Shown piece after piece: positions 41,665-50,564 of a stretch of 64,000 nucleotides of DNA (within the stretch, counting starts at the first letter, position 1; each line of letters begins with the position of its first letter). Origin of the DNA: Planctomycetota bacterium. GTDB taxonomy: Bacteria > Planctomycetota > SZUA-567 > H5-PLA8. The notes beneath the pieces were generated by a model that was given only the letters and a program-made list of their open reading frames with translations, did no database searches and was not told the origin of the DNA. A program made the translations under genes and the position numbers. The stretch spans positions 1-64,000 of the forward strand of contig JACQFI010000129.1 of the NCBI GenBank assembly GCA_016200135.1. Direction: 5' to 3'.

Positions 41665-42675
41665 CTACTTCACCGCTTTCCAGGAACTCTCCAACTTGAA
41701 TTGGGCCTCGAAGGGTTCCGCGCCGGGCTTCGCGACATCGACCTGGATGTTCACGCGGGCCTCCAGCAGGCTCTGGCTGCCCAGCGCGATCTTGAGGCTC
41801 CCACCCACACTGCACCTCACGTCCGCATTCGGGAACGCCATGCCCGCCCATTCGACGGTCTTGTGCGCCGTCGCGGCACAGCTCCCGGAAAACTCCACGC
41901 TCGCGACGCGACCCGCCCCCGAACCCGAACCCGCGATATCCCGAATTCGGTACGTCACCTCCACCGTCGGCGCGGGGGAGAGCGGCGCTGGAAACGGAAG
42001 CACAGCCAACTGATGCAGTGGCTTGTCCTTGGGCCAATCGTCAAGCTTCGCAGCAGGCAACAGGAGCAGCGTCTCGCGGTCGAGCCGGAGCGAATCGGCG
42101 AAGGGCCAAGCCTCACCTTCCGCCGAAACGGTGCTTGCCCCCCACGCGCCGGCAATGCCGTCCAGCGTGTACCACGGTGTCTGCGCGAGCTGCTTCAAGC
42201 CCAGCTTGTCGGCCGCCCCCGCGCCGGAACTCAAGTACTTCACCCGCTTTCCGTCGGAACGCTCGTCGTAGGCATAGGCATCGAAGCGCAGCGTGCGCTC
42301 GGGGCCTTCCGCGTCGATCTCCCGGTGGAATTTTGAGACGCCGACGGTCAGCCGGGGCCCCGAAGGACCGGAGGCCGGGCCCGCCAGCACCACCGTCAGG
42401 TTGGTTTTCGCGGGAAGCCGGCCTTTATACCAGATCTCGCGGCCATTCAGCTTGGTCTTGATCTCTTCGATGCGTTCGACTTCGTACGCTTTAGGCGCTG
42501 CGAAATGCCAGGGAAACGGCGCGTTGGGCTTAGCCGCCGGGTTATCGGGCTGCTTGAGCGGCACGGCGGCCTCGGGCGGCGTGCTCTTGGACGTCTCGGC
42601 CGCGAAGAGCGGCCCGGCCGTGAAGGCGCATGCCAGCGCCCATAGAAAAAGTGCGCGCGCCAGCGGCGACGGCAT
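41665..42675 (-). CDS. Secreted protein of unknown function
   Basis: The product has 336 residues from ATG 42675, chosen because it gives a normal signal peptide (MPSPLARALFLWALACAF, then GPLFAAE); the open frame extends 25 codons upstream. After cleavage a Pro/Lys-rich stretch leads to a beta-rich domain (about 65-335) with two cysteines (SGSCAAT and DVRCSVG) that may form a disulfide. The composition resembles DUF-type periplasmic beta-sandwich proteins with no catalytic motif. Its neighbours are purN and a hybrid kinase, giving no functional hint. Confidence 0.65.
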   Translation of the reverse strand: MPSPLARALFLWALACAFTAGPLFAAETSKSTPPEAAVPLKQPDNPAAKPNAPFPWHFAAPKAYEVERIEEIKTKLNGREIWYKGRLPAKTNLTVVLAGPASGPSGPRLTVGVSKFHREIDAEGPERTLRFDAYAYDERSDGKRVKYLSSGAGAADKLGLKQLAQTPWYTLDGIAGAWGASTVSAEGEAWPFADSLRLDRETLLLLPAAKLDDWPKDKPLHQLAVLPFPAPLSPAPTVEVTYRIRDIAGSGSGAGRVASVEFSGSCAATAHKTVEWAGMAFPNADVRCSVGGSLKIALGSQSLLEARVNIQVDVAKPGAEPFEAQFKLESSWKAVK

Positions 42676-42802
42676 GGGGACTCGCTTTCCGGGCTCTAAG
42701 ATTGGCATCCGACCCAGAGGAGTTTTACTGTTTTTCACACGCCGCAACAAGCGCTTTGAACCGTCTGGGGTTCAGAACGAGCGTGCGAGGCGCATCGGCG
42801 GT

Positions 42803-44788
42803 TCAAAGCGGCGGCGCTGGCTGCGTCGGGTTCGTATCCAGAACCTGGCGTACTTTCTGCGCGAGGGAAATGGGGGTATAGGGTTTCTGTAATAACGCCA
42901 AGGTGTCCTGCAGCAGGCCGTGGCGCACCACCGCGTCGTCGGTATAACCGCTCATGTACAGCACTTTCATGCGGGGGAATTGCGGTTTGAGTTGCGCGGC
43001 CATCTCGGGGCCGCCGAGGTTGGGCATGACCACGTCCGTCACGACCAAGTCGATCGTATCGCCCTGTGCGCGCGCGACGCTCAACGCGTCTTTCCCATCG
43101 ACGGCCACCAATACCTTGTAGCCCAGCGATTGCAGGCTCATGGTTGTTAGTGCGCGTACGGATTCTTCGTCTTCGACGAGAAGAATCGTCTCCGTTCCCT
43201 GGAGGTTTGAAATCGCGGGCGCGGCGGCCTCCTGGGCCGCCTCATCGGCCACGGCCGGAAAGAAGATTTTGAACGTCGTTCCGAGCCCCGGCTCGCTGTA
43301 GACATGGATGCATCCGCCGCTCTGTTCGACGATTCCCAAGACCATCGACAAGCCCAGCCCGGTGCCTTTGCCCACGCCCTTGGTGGTGTAAAAGGGTTCG
43401 AAGATTCGGGACAGGACCTCCTTTTTCATTCCGCAGCCGGTATCGCTCACCGCCAGCATGACATGCGGACCGAGTTTGGCTTTAAGATGCGTGCTGGTGA
43501 AATGACCGTCGAGCAAGACATTGCCGGTCTCCACCGTCAATTGCCCGCCTTGAGGCATCATGGCGTCCCGCGCATTGACGGCCAGATTCATAAGCACTTG
43601 ATCCAGTTGCCCGGGATCGACTTTTACTTTGCTTAAATTCGGCGTCAGTACAGTCGTGAAGCGGACGGCTTCGCCGATCAGCCTGCGCAGCATCTTTCCG
43701 GTATCCGCGACCACCGCGTTCAGATCGAGAATTTTGGGTTGCAGAATGCTCTGGCGGCTGAAGCCAAGGAGCTGGCGCGTCAGCGTCGCGGCCCGGCCGG
43801 CGGCATCGCTTATGGCTTTGATCTTTTCAAGCGCCTTTGGGTCGGCGGCTTTCGACTGCAGCAGGATTTGGCTATACCCAGAAATAATGGTGAGCAGATT
43901 ATTGAAATCGTGCGCGACGCCCCCCGCCAAGCGGCCGACTGCGTCCATCTTTTGGGACTGCCGCAACTGCTCTTCCAGCCTGCGCCGCCCGGTAATGTCG
44001 GTGCCGATGCTCAGGATCTCCGCCACCTGTCCGTGCGCATCGCGCACGATCCGGTTCGTCCAGGCGATCCACACACGCTCGCCATTGCGCTTGATGTTTT
44101 CATTAATGTTCTGCTCGAACGATTCGGGCGCCGCGCAAATTTCCTCCATTAACTGCTTCAAATCGCGGCCCTGAGTTTCCGTGGGCGGCACGATGGTCTC
44201 CAGAACGTGCCGGCCGACGATCTCGTCGCTGGAGTAGCCAAAGAACCGCTGGCCGAACTCGTTGAGGAACGTCATGCGGCCTGCGGCATTCCAGCGCAGG
44301 ATGATGCTATTCGCGTTTTCCACCAGCTCGCGGTATTTCCGCTCGCTCTCTTCAATCCGGATCTCGGCGCGTTTGCGTTCGGAGTTGTCGATGCCCACGC
44401 CCACCAGACAGGGCCGGCCTTCGAACAGCACGCGCCGGCCTGTAAAGAAAAAGGGGGTGGCTGCGCCGTCTTTCGCCACGAACGCGGCCTCAACGGAGGA
44501 TTCTCCTAGGGCAAACACTTCCGCGATACGTTCTTCCACCCGCGCCTTGTCTGCGCCGCTAAAGAATTCGAGCGGATGCATCCGGCCAATCTCTTCGCTA
44601 GAGTAGCCCGAGACCGTCTCAAAGTTCCGGTTCCAGCGCAGGAAGCGGCCTTGCCCATCGTAAAAATAGAGAATACCCGGCATGCTCTCGATCATCGCTT
44701 CCGAGAACTGCCGCTCGTTGCGCAGTTTCTGCTCGGGATCGGGACTTTCCGGCGAGCGGTTCGAACGGTCGGCCATAGTAGAATCCAC
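42803..44788 (-). CDS. PAS-PAS hybrid histidine kinase with receiver domain
   Basis: The 661-residue soluble protein has two PAS domains (about 25-135 and 145-265, with NRNFETVSGYSSEEIGR and NEFGQRFFGYSSDEIVG). A HisKA of the HDFNNLL type follows with H293, then a HATPase with GKGTGLGLSMV and a C-terminal receiver with D585 (LVVTDVVMPN). Kinases of this HDFNN group often pass phosphate to their own receiver and then to an unlinked regulator. No membrane helix is present, so it senses a cytoplasmic signal. No partner response regulator is adjacent. Confidence 0.92.
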   Translation of the reverse strand: MDSTMADRSNRSPESPDPEQKLRNERQFSEAMIESMPGILYFYDGQGRFLRWNRNFETVSGYSSEEIGRMHPLEFFSGADKARVEERIAEVFALGESSVEAAFVAKDGAATPFFFTGRRVLFEGRPCLVGVGIDNSERKRAEIRIEESERKYRELVENANSIILRWNAAGRMTFLNEFGQRFFGYSSDEIVGRHVLETIVPPTETQGRDLKQLMEEICAAPESFEQNINENIKRNGERVWIAWTNRIVRDAHGQVAEILSIGTDITGRRRLEEQLRQSQKMDAVGRLAGGVAHDFNNLLTIISGYSQILLQSKAADPKALEKIKAISDAAGRAATLTRQLLGFSRQSILQPKILDLNAVVADTGKMLRRLIGEAVRFTTVLTPNLSKVKVDPGQLDQVLMNLAVNARDAMMPQGGQLTVETGNVLLDGHFTSTHLKAKLGPHVMLAVSDTGCGMKKEVLSRIFEPFYTTKGVGKGTGLGLSMVLGIVEQSGGCIHVYSEPGLGTTFKIFFPAVADEAAQEAAAPAISNLQGTETILLVEDEESVRALTTMSLQSLGYKVLVAVDGKDALSVARAQGDTIDLVVTDVVMPNLGGPEMAAQLKPQFPRMKVLYMSGYTDDAVVRHGLLQDTLALLQKPYTPISLAQKVRQVLDTNPTQPAPPL

Positions 44789-44914
44789 GCTATGTTTATA
44801 CGCAATGCCGCAGGTCTCTCCGGCTTAGCCTACCCTCATCCGTTGGTTTTAAAATCATGAAACCAAGTGCGTCTGCGGTCGAATTCAGCTTTATGGCGGG
44901 GCTACTGTGTGGAT

Positions 44915-44946
44915 AAAAAAAGGGGTGGCCATGATCGGCCACCCCT
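44915..44946 (-). terminator. Rho-independent terminator
   Basis: On the minus strand AGGGGTGGCC pairs perfectly with GGCCACCCCT (44921-44930 with 44937-44946) around a 6-base loop, followed by a run of T (44915-44920). It ends transcription of the gene at 44972-45883. Confidence 0.93.
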
Positions 44947-44971
44947 ATTCAAACGGTATAACAGTTCTCTG

Positions 44972-45883
44972 TTATTCGCTCTTAACCAACTTTGCGGGCG
45001 AGACCGAGTTAGCGGCGGTCGCGATCCCGGTCTCCAGGTAGCGCTTGATCTTCAGGAGCGCGCCTGCGGTCACGTTCTCTTTGAAGACCGTCGGCAACGA
45101 AAGTTTCGCGTCGCGGTAGCGCAGCATCAGACGGCAGGCTTCGACGACCTGCTCAGGCTTGGCCTTTTCCACGTTAAAGCTTTCCCGCTTCTCGATTAGC
45201 ACGCGGTTTGCCAGGACCTGCTCGTCGCCCTCTTCCTTCACCCGGCTGTTCCACGCATCCATCCACTTCCTGTCCTCGGCGGCGACGTCCAGATTGCACT
45301 TCTTGCAGTAGTCCCCCACGAAGCGTTCCGCAATCGGGAACAGATCGTTAATCGTAATCTGCGCCTTGTCTTCGGTCGGCACGTAGATCGCGACTTCCTT
45401 CTCCACGATCTTCTCGACGACCTTCGTGACCGTCTGCGACTTGCCGTCACCGCCCGCCACGCTCACGTTCACGTTGGGCGCTTCCTGCGGCGCGGAGGTC
45501 ACGTAGACCCGCGGCTGCATCTCGGGCAAGACCACTTTGGTCTCGGGAACCTTGACATCCGCCGGTTGCACGTTGACGTTCACGGGCGAAACCAACGCCT
45601 TGGCCAGCGCCGGAACTTCCTTCATTACGCGCTGTACGACCTCTTCCGTGCTCACCTGCGGCGCCTGTGCGTGCATCGGCAACGCAACCTGCGCCTGCTG
45701 CCGGGAACCACCCACGAAGTAGAAGACGATCATGCTGCCCAGGATGATCGTCGTGATCATCAAAGGCACGCCAAAGATGAAAATGTAGCCATTCATCTGG
45801 ATCTCGATCCGGACGCGGCTCTTTCCAACTTCGTTGACCGGCTCCTTCTTCACCAACGGGGTCGGACTGATCAAATCTTGCAT
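44972..45883 (-). CDS. Membrane-anchored protein with extracytoplasmic helical domain
   Basis: The product has 303 residues with a strong AAAGGAGG just upstream. One membrane helix lies at about 32-56 after a charged N-terminus. The outside part has a Val/Pro-rich segment (about 85-160, with NVNVQPADVKVPETKV) and a coiled-coil-like VTKVVEKIVEKEV. A helical domain with C-x2-C (YCKKCNLD near 195) follows and could bind metal. No family is recognised. The gene has its own promoter (45990-46017) and terminator (44915-44946), so it is a single-gene transcription unit. Confidence 0.75.
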   Translation of the reverse strand: MQDLISPTPLVKKEPVNEVGKSRVRIEIQMNGYIFIFGVPLMITTIILGSMIVFYFVGGSRQQAQVALPMHAQAPQVSTEEVVQRVMKEVPALAKALVSPVNVNVQPADVKVPETKVVLPEMQPRVYVTSAPQEAPNVNVSVAGGDGKSQTVTKVVEKIVEKEVAIYVPTEDKAQITINDLFPIAERFVGDYCKKCNLDVAAEDRKWMDAWNSRVKEEGDEQVLANRVLIEKRESFNVEKAKPEQVVEACRLMLRYRDAKLSLPTVFKENVTAGALLKIKRYLETGIATAANSVSPAKLVKSE

Positions 45884-45989
45884 CCCATCCTCCTTTCAAC
45901 ATCATCGCGAGCGCTCTGCGCGCGCCACGCACGTGGTAATCTACATTTGGTGCATGGTCGAGCGATTGGCGCTCGTGAAGTGGGCGGAG

Positions 45990-46017
45990 ACTATAGCGGG
46001 CTCCGATGCGGAGACAA
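45990..46017 (-). promoter_or_regulatory. Promoter with inverted repeat in the spacer
   Basis: On the minus strand TTGTCT (46012-46017) and TATAGT (45990-45995) are 16 bp apart, about 110 bp upstream of the gene starting at 45883. An inverted repeat CTCCG-ATG-CGGAG (46001-46013) lies across the spacer, a likely operator. The rest of the 45884-46285 gap is AT-rich towards ileS, with an A/T-run hairpin near 46257-46283 that may terminate ileS. No gene is supported there. Confidence 0.55.
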
Positions 46018-46285
46018 CAGTTTTGTTTAAAACGACGCGCTCGCGGCGCGCAAATTCGACGGTGTGCATTCTTTTGAAAGCAGCTCGACCACAGAAGGTG
46101 CATCACAATCTCTCACCCGTTCGAGAAACCGGAATATCTTCCTAACTACATGGTGAACCAAAACTTTGCTTTCATTATGCGGATTCGGTTTCTCCGCTGC
46201 AAGAATTTCAAAACAAAAGCGCCAACGCGCGCGGACATATCCGCAAAGCTTCGAATAATTTTTTTCTCCAACAGCGAAAAAATGC

Positions 46286-49200
46286 TCAGGTTTCGTGCAA
46301 AGCGATGGTGAAACGCTCGCCTTCCTCCTTCAGCTCTTCTTCCGACGTCTTCCAGCCGGCAGGCGCAGCGCCGAAGACAAGTTCGGTCGCGAGCGTCTCG
46401 CCTTTGATGTACTCCCCGAACTTTTCGGCCACCGCCTGGAGCTTCTCGCTGCCGTTCAAGGCCAGCTTGACGCGCTGTTCGTACTTGAGTTCCAAGTCTC
46501 CGCGCAGTTTCTGGATGCGGCTGACGAGTTCGCGGGCCAAGCCCTCCTCGATCAGCTCCGGAGTGAGCGTCGTATCCAGCACCACGACCACCTGCCGGCT
46601 GCCGGCGGCGGCGTAGCCGGGCTTGGCCGCGATGGTCACCTCGACTTCCTCTTGCGTCAGTTCGACTTCCTTGCCGTCGATGGACAGCGCGCAGAAGCCG
46701 TCGTTGGCGATCTTGTTCTTCAGGTGCGCCGCGTTGGCGGTGGAGAGCGTCTTCTTGATGCCGGGCACGAGCTCCCGGTACTTCGCGCCGATCAGCTTGA
46801 AGTTCGGCTTGAGCTCGTAGGTGACGTACTGGTCCGCAACGCGCGCGTATTCCACCTTCTTAACGTTCAGAGCATCCTTGACAACGTCCTCGTGCTTCTT
46901 TGCCACGTCGATCAGCGCTTGATCGGCCAACACGAGCACCAGCTTGGCCAGCGGCACACGGACCTTGCGTTTCTGAGCTGCGCGCACGTTGCGTCCTAGA
47001 CTTACAACCTCCCGCACCAGCGCGACTTCGTCGGCCAGTTCACGGTCCACGGCATGCGGATCGGTGACCGGATAATCGGCCAGGTGGACGCTCTCGGGCA
47101 CGACGCCCTTCCCTTCCATCGGACCGACCACCAGGTTCTGCCACATCTCCTCGGAGCTGAAGGGCACGAACGGCGCGGCGAGGCGCGCAATCGTGGCGAG
47201 GCACTCAAACAGCGTCCAATACGCGTCGAGCTTTTCCACGTCTTCGGGCGACGAACGATCCGGCGTCTGCCACGAGCGCCAGTAGCGCTCGCGCGTACGC
47301 TGCACGTACCAGTTGCTCAGGCTTTCCGCCAGCGCGTTGAGGTACCCCGCCGCGCCGTAGATGTCGTAATCGTCGAGCCGCTGGCGGACCATGTTCACGG
47401 ACTGGTGCAGTTCCGAGAGGATCCAGCGGTCCATCAGCGCGCGCGATTCGAGCGGCCGGCCGCCGCGATGGTATTTCTCGATCACGGAGGTCTGCTCCGG
47501 ATCCTCCTCGGGCAGGTCCGCGCTCGGGTCGAAGCCGTCGATGTTCGCGTAGATCGTGAAGAACGAGTACACGTTGCGCAGCTTGATCAGGAACTCTTTC
47601 TGCGACTCGCGCACGTTCGGGCGGCTGAAGCGCGCGCTGGTCCAGGGGTTGGTGGAAGAATAGAAGAACCAGCGCAAGGCATCCGCGCCTTCTTCGCGCA
47701 GGATGAGCATGGGGTCGATGTAGTTCCCCTTGCTCTTGGACATCTTCTCGCCCTTCTCGTCGCAGACGTGTCCCAGCACCACGCAGGCCTTGAACGGGTG
47801 CGGGTGGCGGGCGCCCTCGAAGAGCAGCGTCGATTCGGCCAGCAGCGAGTAGAACCAGCCGCGCGTCTGGTCGATGGCCTCGCTGATGAAGTCCGCCGGA
47901 AAAGCCTTCTCGAACTTGTCCATGCTGCCTGCGGCGTGCGGGTAGCCCCACTGCGCGAACGGCATCGCGCCGCTGTCGTACCAGCAGTCGATGACCTCGC
48001 TCACGCGCTTCATGTTCCCACCGCACTTAGAGCAGTCGAACTGCGCCTCGTCGATCCACGGCTTGTGGACGCGCAGGTGGTCGTTCAGCGTGGGGTCCTT
48101 CGCTTTGGCCCTGTCGAAGGCGTCGAGCCCGCGCGGGTTCTTCTGGGCTTTCAGTTCGTCGAACGACCCGATGGCCTGCTCGTGCTTGCAGCCTTGGCAG
48201 ACCCAGACCGGCAGCGGCGTGCCCCAGTAGCGCTCGCGCGAGAGCGCCCAGTCGATGTTGGTCTCGAGGAAGTTCCCGAAGCGCCCGTCGCGGATGTGTT
48301 CGGGCAGCCACTGGATCGTCTTGTTGTTCTCGATCACACGCTTGATCTCGCGCGTGGTGCGGATGAACCAGCCCGCCCGGGCGAAGTAGATCAACGGGCT
48401 GTTGCAGCGCCAGCAGAAGGGATAGTCGTGCTTATAGGACTCGCGCTTGAGCAGCAGGCCGCGACCGCGCAGATCTTTCACGATGTCGTTGTCGGCGTCC
48501 TTCACGAAGCGGCCCGCGAAAGCACCGCATTCGGGCGTGAACTTGCCCGCGGCATCGACGAGCTGGATCACCGGCAGGCCTTCCTTCTGCCCTAAGCTAT
48601 AGTCGTCCGCGCCAAAGGCCGGGGCGACGTGCACGATCCCGGAGCCCGTGTCCAGCGTCACGAAGTCGGCCGCGCAGACCTTCCACGCGCCGGCGACCTC
48701 AGCGTCGCGCCCGTTCCACCAGTCGAAGAGCGGCCGGTACCTGCGGCCCACCAGCGCCAAACCCATCTCGGTCTTCACGACCTCGTGCGGAATCTTGCCC
48801 ATCACCTTCTCGACCAGCACGCTGGCCATAATGAGCGTCTCGTCGCCGACCTTGACGTGGCTGTACTCGGTGTCGGCCTTCACCGCGAGCCCCGCGTTGC
48901 TGGGCAGGGTCCAGGGCGTGGTCGTCCAGGCTAGGAAGCTGACCTTGGAGTCACCGGCGGTGCGGAAGGTCACGAAGACCGAGGGGTCCTCGACCTCTTT
49001 GTAGCCCAGGCCGACTTCGTGGCTGGAGAGCGCAGTTCCACAGCGCGGGCACCACGGCAGGATCTTGTGGCCCTGATAGAGCAGGTTCTTCTCGTGGAGC
49101 TGCTTCAGCGACCACCAGACGCTCTCGACGTACGGTTTGTGGTACGTGACGTAGGCGTCCTTCAGGTCCAGCCAGAAGCCGAGGCGCTCGGTGAACTCTT

Positions 49201-49600
49201 CCCAGTCGTTCGTGTAACGAAAAACGGAGTCCATGCACTTTCGCACAAACGGCTCTACGCCGAACTTCTCGATGTCCTGCTTGCCGCTGATCTTCAGTTC
49301 CTTCTCGACCTCGATCTCGACCGGCAGCCCGTGCGTGTCCCAGCCAGCTTTGCGCGGAACGTGGAAGCCGCGCATGGTCTTGTAGCGCGGGAAGAGGTCC
49401 TTCACGACGCGGGTGAGCGCGTGGCCGGGGTGCGGCTTGCCGTTGGCCGTGGGCGGGCCTTCGAAGAAGACCCACGTCGCCGCGCCCTCGCGCAGTTCCA
49501 GGGACTGTTTGAAGACGTCCTTCTCCTTCCAGAAGGCGAGCACGCGGCTCTCCATGGCCGGGAAGGCTTCGGTGACATCGACGGGCTTGAAGGCGGGCAT
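46286..49600 (-). CDS. ileS: Isoleucyl-tRNA synthetase
   Basis: The product has 1104 residues from an ATG with GAGGAAA upstream. The class I signature HPGH is at 57-60 and KMSKSKGN starts at K619. The editing (CP1) domain lies between them, including the segments FLAWTTTPWTLPSN and VTLDTGSGIVHVAPAFG. The C-terminal part is long and lacks the zinc finger of the shorter bacterial enzyme. Length and KMSKSKGNYIDP suggest the type 2 (eukaryote-like) IleRS, a group that includes mupirocin-tolerant enzymes; the tolerance itself cannot be read here. It charges tRNA-Ile. The 5' region has a promoter, a possible leader peptide and a hairpin. Confidence 0.97.
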   Translation of the reverse strand: MPAFKPVDVTEAFPAMESRVLAFWKEKDVFKQSLELREGAATWVFFEGPPTANGKPHPGHALTRVVKDLFPRYKTMRGFHVPRKAGWDTHGLPVEIEVEKELKISGKQDIEKFGVEPFVRKCMDSVFRYTNDWEEFTERLGFWLDLKDAYVTYHKPYVESVWWSLKQLHEKNLLYQGHKILPWCPRCGTALSSHEVGLGYKEVEDPSVFVTFRTAGDSKVSFLAWTTTPWTLPSNAGLAVKADTEYSHVKVGDETLIMASVLVEKVMGKIPHEVVKTEMGLALVGRRYRPLFDWWNGRDAEVAGAWKVCAADFVTLDTGSGIVHVAPAFGADDYSLGQKEGLPVIQLVDAAGKFTPECGAFAGRFVKDADNDIVKDLRGRGLLLKRESYKHDYPFCWRCNSPLIYFARAGWFIRTTREIKRVIENNKTIQWLPEHIRDGRFGNFLETNIDWALSRERYWGTPLPVWVCQGCKHEQAIGSFDELKAQKNPRGLDAFDRAKAKDPTLNDHLRVHKPWIDEAQFDCSKCGGNMKRVSEVIDCWYDSGAMPFAQWGYPHAAGSMDKFEKAFPADFISEAIDQTRGWFYSLLAESTLLFEGARHPHPFKACVVLGHVCDEKGEKMSKSKGNYIDPMLILREEGADALRWFFYSSTNPWTSARFSRPNVRESQKEFLIKLRNVYSFFTIYANIDGFDPSADLPEEDPEQTSVIEKYHRGGRPLESRALMDRWILSELHQSVNMVRQRLDDYDIYGAAGYLNALAESLSNWYVQRTRERYWRSWQTPDRSSPEDVEKLDAYWTLFECLATIARLAAPFVPFSSEEMWQNLVVGPMEGKGVVPESVHLADYPVTDPHAVDRELADEVALVREVVSLGRNVRAAQKRKVRVPLAKLVLVLADQALIDVAKKHEDVVKDALNVKKVEYARVADQYVTYELKPNFKLIGAKYRELVPGIKKTLSTANAAHLKNKIANDGFCALSIDGKEVELTQEEVEVTIAAKPGYAAAGSRQVVVVLDTTLTPELIEEGLARELVSRIQKLRGDLELKYEQRVKLALNGSEKLQAVAEKFGEYIKGETLATELVFGAAPAGWKTSEEELKEEGERFTIALHET

Positions 49601-49657
49601 AATTTCCTCAGTTTAGCGTTCAAGGTTCGTGGTTCAGGACTCGGCACAAAACAAGAA

Positions 49658-49682
49658 GGCCACAGGGCAAGCCCCCGTGGCC
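49658..49682 (-). promoter_or_regulatory. Attenuator-like hairpin in ileS leader
   Basis: On the minus strand GGCCAC...GTGGCC (outer stem) with an inner GGG/CCC stem spans 49658-49682. It is followed by TTCTTGTTTTG, resembling an intrinsic terminator 58 bp upstream of the ileS start. T-box elements (UGGN bulge and specifier loop) were sought and not found, so any control would be by the leader peptide or another signal. Confidence 0.45.
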
Positions 49683-49717
49683 GTGGTACATGACGCGTGT
49701 TGGGTTCGTGTGAACGA

Positions 49718-49789
49718 TCAGAACGCGCCGGCCGCGGGAGACGATTCCCGGGCCGAGCTAATAGGCGATGGCACCTCTGCCGTGTTCAT
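49718..49789 (-). CDS. Possible ileS leader peptide
   Basis: A 23-codon open frame begins at ATG 49789, about 22 bases after the expected transcription start. It has GGAG in the preceding sequence and ends with TGA at 49718-49720, before the hairpin at 49658-49682. The peptide begins MNTAEVPSPISSARE and holds only one Ile codon, so it lacks the Ile runs expected for classic attenuation. It is listed for its position between promoter and terminator-like hairpin. Confidence 0.25.
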   Translation of the reverse strand: MNTAEVPSPISSARESSPAAGAF

Positions 49790-49818
49790 GGCGACCTCGA
49801 CTCTCCACTGAATGGATG

Positions 49819-49846
49819 ATTAAACTCGGGAAGGCCGCGTTGTCAA
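49819..49846 (-). promoter_or_regulatory. Promoter of ileS
   Basis: On the minus strand TTGACA (49841-49846) and TTTAAT (49819-49824) are separated by 16 bp. It would start a leader of about 210 bases before the ileS ATG at 49600. Confidence 0.65.
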
Positions 49847-49930
49847 GTCTCGCGCAAAGACGCTAAGTCGCAAAGAACTGCGTTTCCTATATAGTCCGTT
49901 CTTAGCGCCTTAGCGTCTTTGCGCGAGACT
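49846..49930. repeat. 33-bp imperfect inverted repeat (REP-like)
   Basis: Positions 49846-49878 and 49898-49930 are inverted copies with two mismatches, separated by 19 bp. Their core (CGCAAAGACGCTAAG and its reverse complement CTTAGCGTCTTTGCG) is a type of dispersed palindromic repeat I know from several environmental genomes. It sits between the divergent ileS and DUF4337 genes and touches the ileS -35 box. It is likely a genomic REP/BIME-type element or remnant. Confidence 0.85.
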
Positions 49931-50011
49931 GCCCTTGCTGTTGCAACCCGCAAAACCCTCGCTAACGTTTCGCGCTGCAAACGCGCATACGACCGATAAA
50001 AGGAGTTCTCC

Positions 50012-50539
50012 ATGTCCGGACACGGCGGTCATCACGAAGAAGGCCACGCGAACGATCCCGAAGGCCGAAAGGCCGGCCTGCAAGCCGCCATCCTGGCCGT
50101 CTTTCTGGCGCTGGCGACGATCCTTGCGCATCGAGCCCACACCGAAGGCATCATGAAGAAGTCCGAACAGAACGACATGTGGGCCTACTACCAGGCCAAG
50201 CGCGGCCGACAGGCCCTCGCCGAGTTCGGCAAGGACATGGTCACGCTCATCGGGCCCAAGGGCGAGGCGACCGACAAACAGATCGAGAAGTTCAAGGGCG
50301 ACGCCGAACGCTACAAAGAGGAGACTGAGAAGATCAAGGAGGAGGCCGAACACTGCGGCAAAGAAGCCAAGCACGCCGAAGACCAGGCGCTCTTCTACGA
50401 TATTGGCGAGGGCCTCATCGAGATCGGCCTGGTGCTCACGTCGCTCTTCTTCCTGTCCAAGAAGAAGATCTTCCCCGTCGTGGGCCTGCTGGCCTCCGTG
50501 GCCGGCATCGTCGTGGCCGTGGTTGCTTTTATTAAGTGA
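50012..50539 (+). CDS. DUF4337 membrane protein
   Basis: The 175-residue product has AAAAGGAG at 49998-50005. A His/Glu-rich N-terminus is followed by a membrane helix (about 22-40), the family hallmark NDMWAYYQAKRGRQ, a long charged coiled coil (about 80-125) and two C-terminal membrane helices (about 132-150 and 154-172). This is the layout of DUF4337, an uncharacterised family. It is transcribed away from ileS and followed by a convergent AHSA1 gene. Confidence 0.85.
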   Translation: MSGHGGHHEEGHANDPEGRKAGLQAAILAVFLALATILAHRAHTEGIMKKSEQNDMWAYYQAKRGRQALAEFGKDMVTLIGPKGEATDKQIEKFKGDAERYKEETEKIKEEAEHCGKEAKHAEDQALFYDIGEGLIEIGLVLTSLFFLSKKKIFPVVGLLASVAGIVVAVVAFIK

Positions 50540-50564
50540 TGGACGGGAGGGCTCTCACGCGGCT

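Noticed and set aside
45834..46145. 103-codon plus-strand frame upstream of the membrane protein
   Set aside because: It crosses the promoter and 5' end of the minus-strand gene and has no ribosome binding site.
49601..49846. T-box riboswitch upstream of ileS
   Set aside because: No UGGN bulge, specifier loop or conserved T-box sequence was found. Only a promoter, a small frame and a hairpin are visible.
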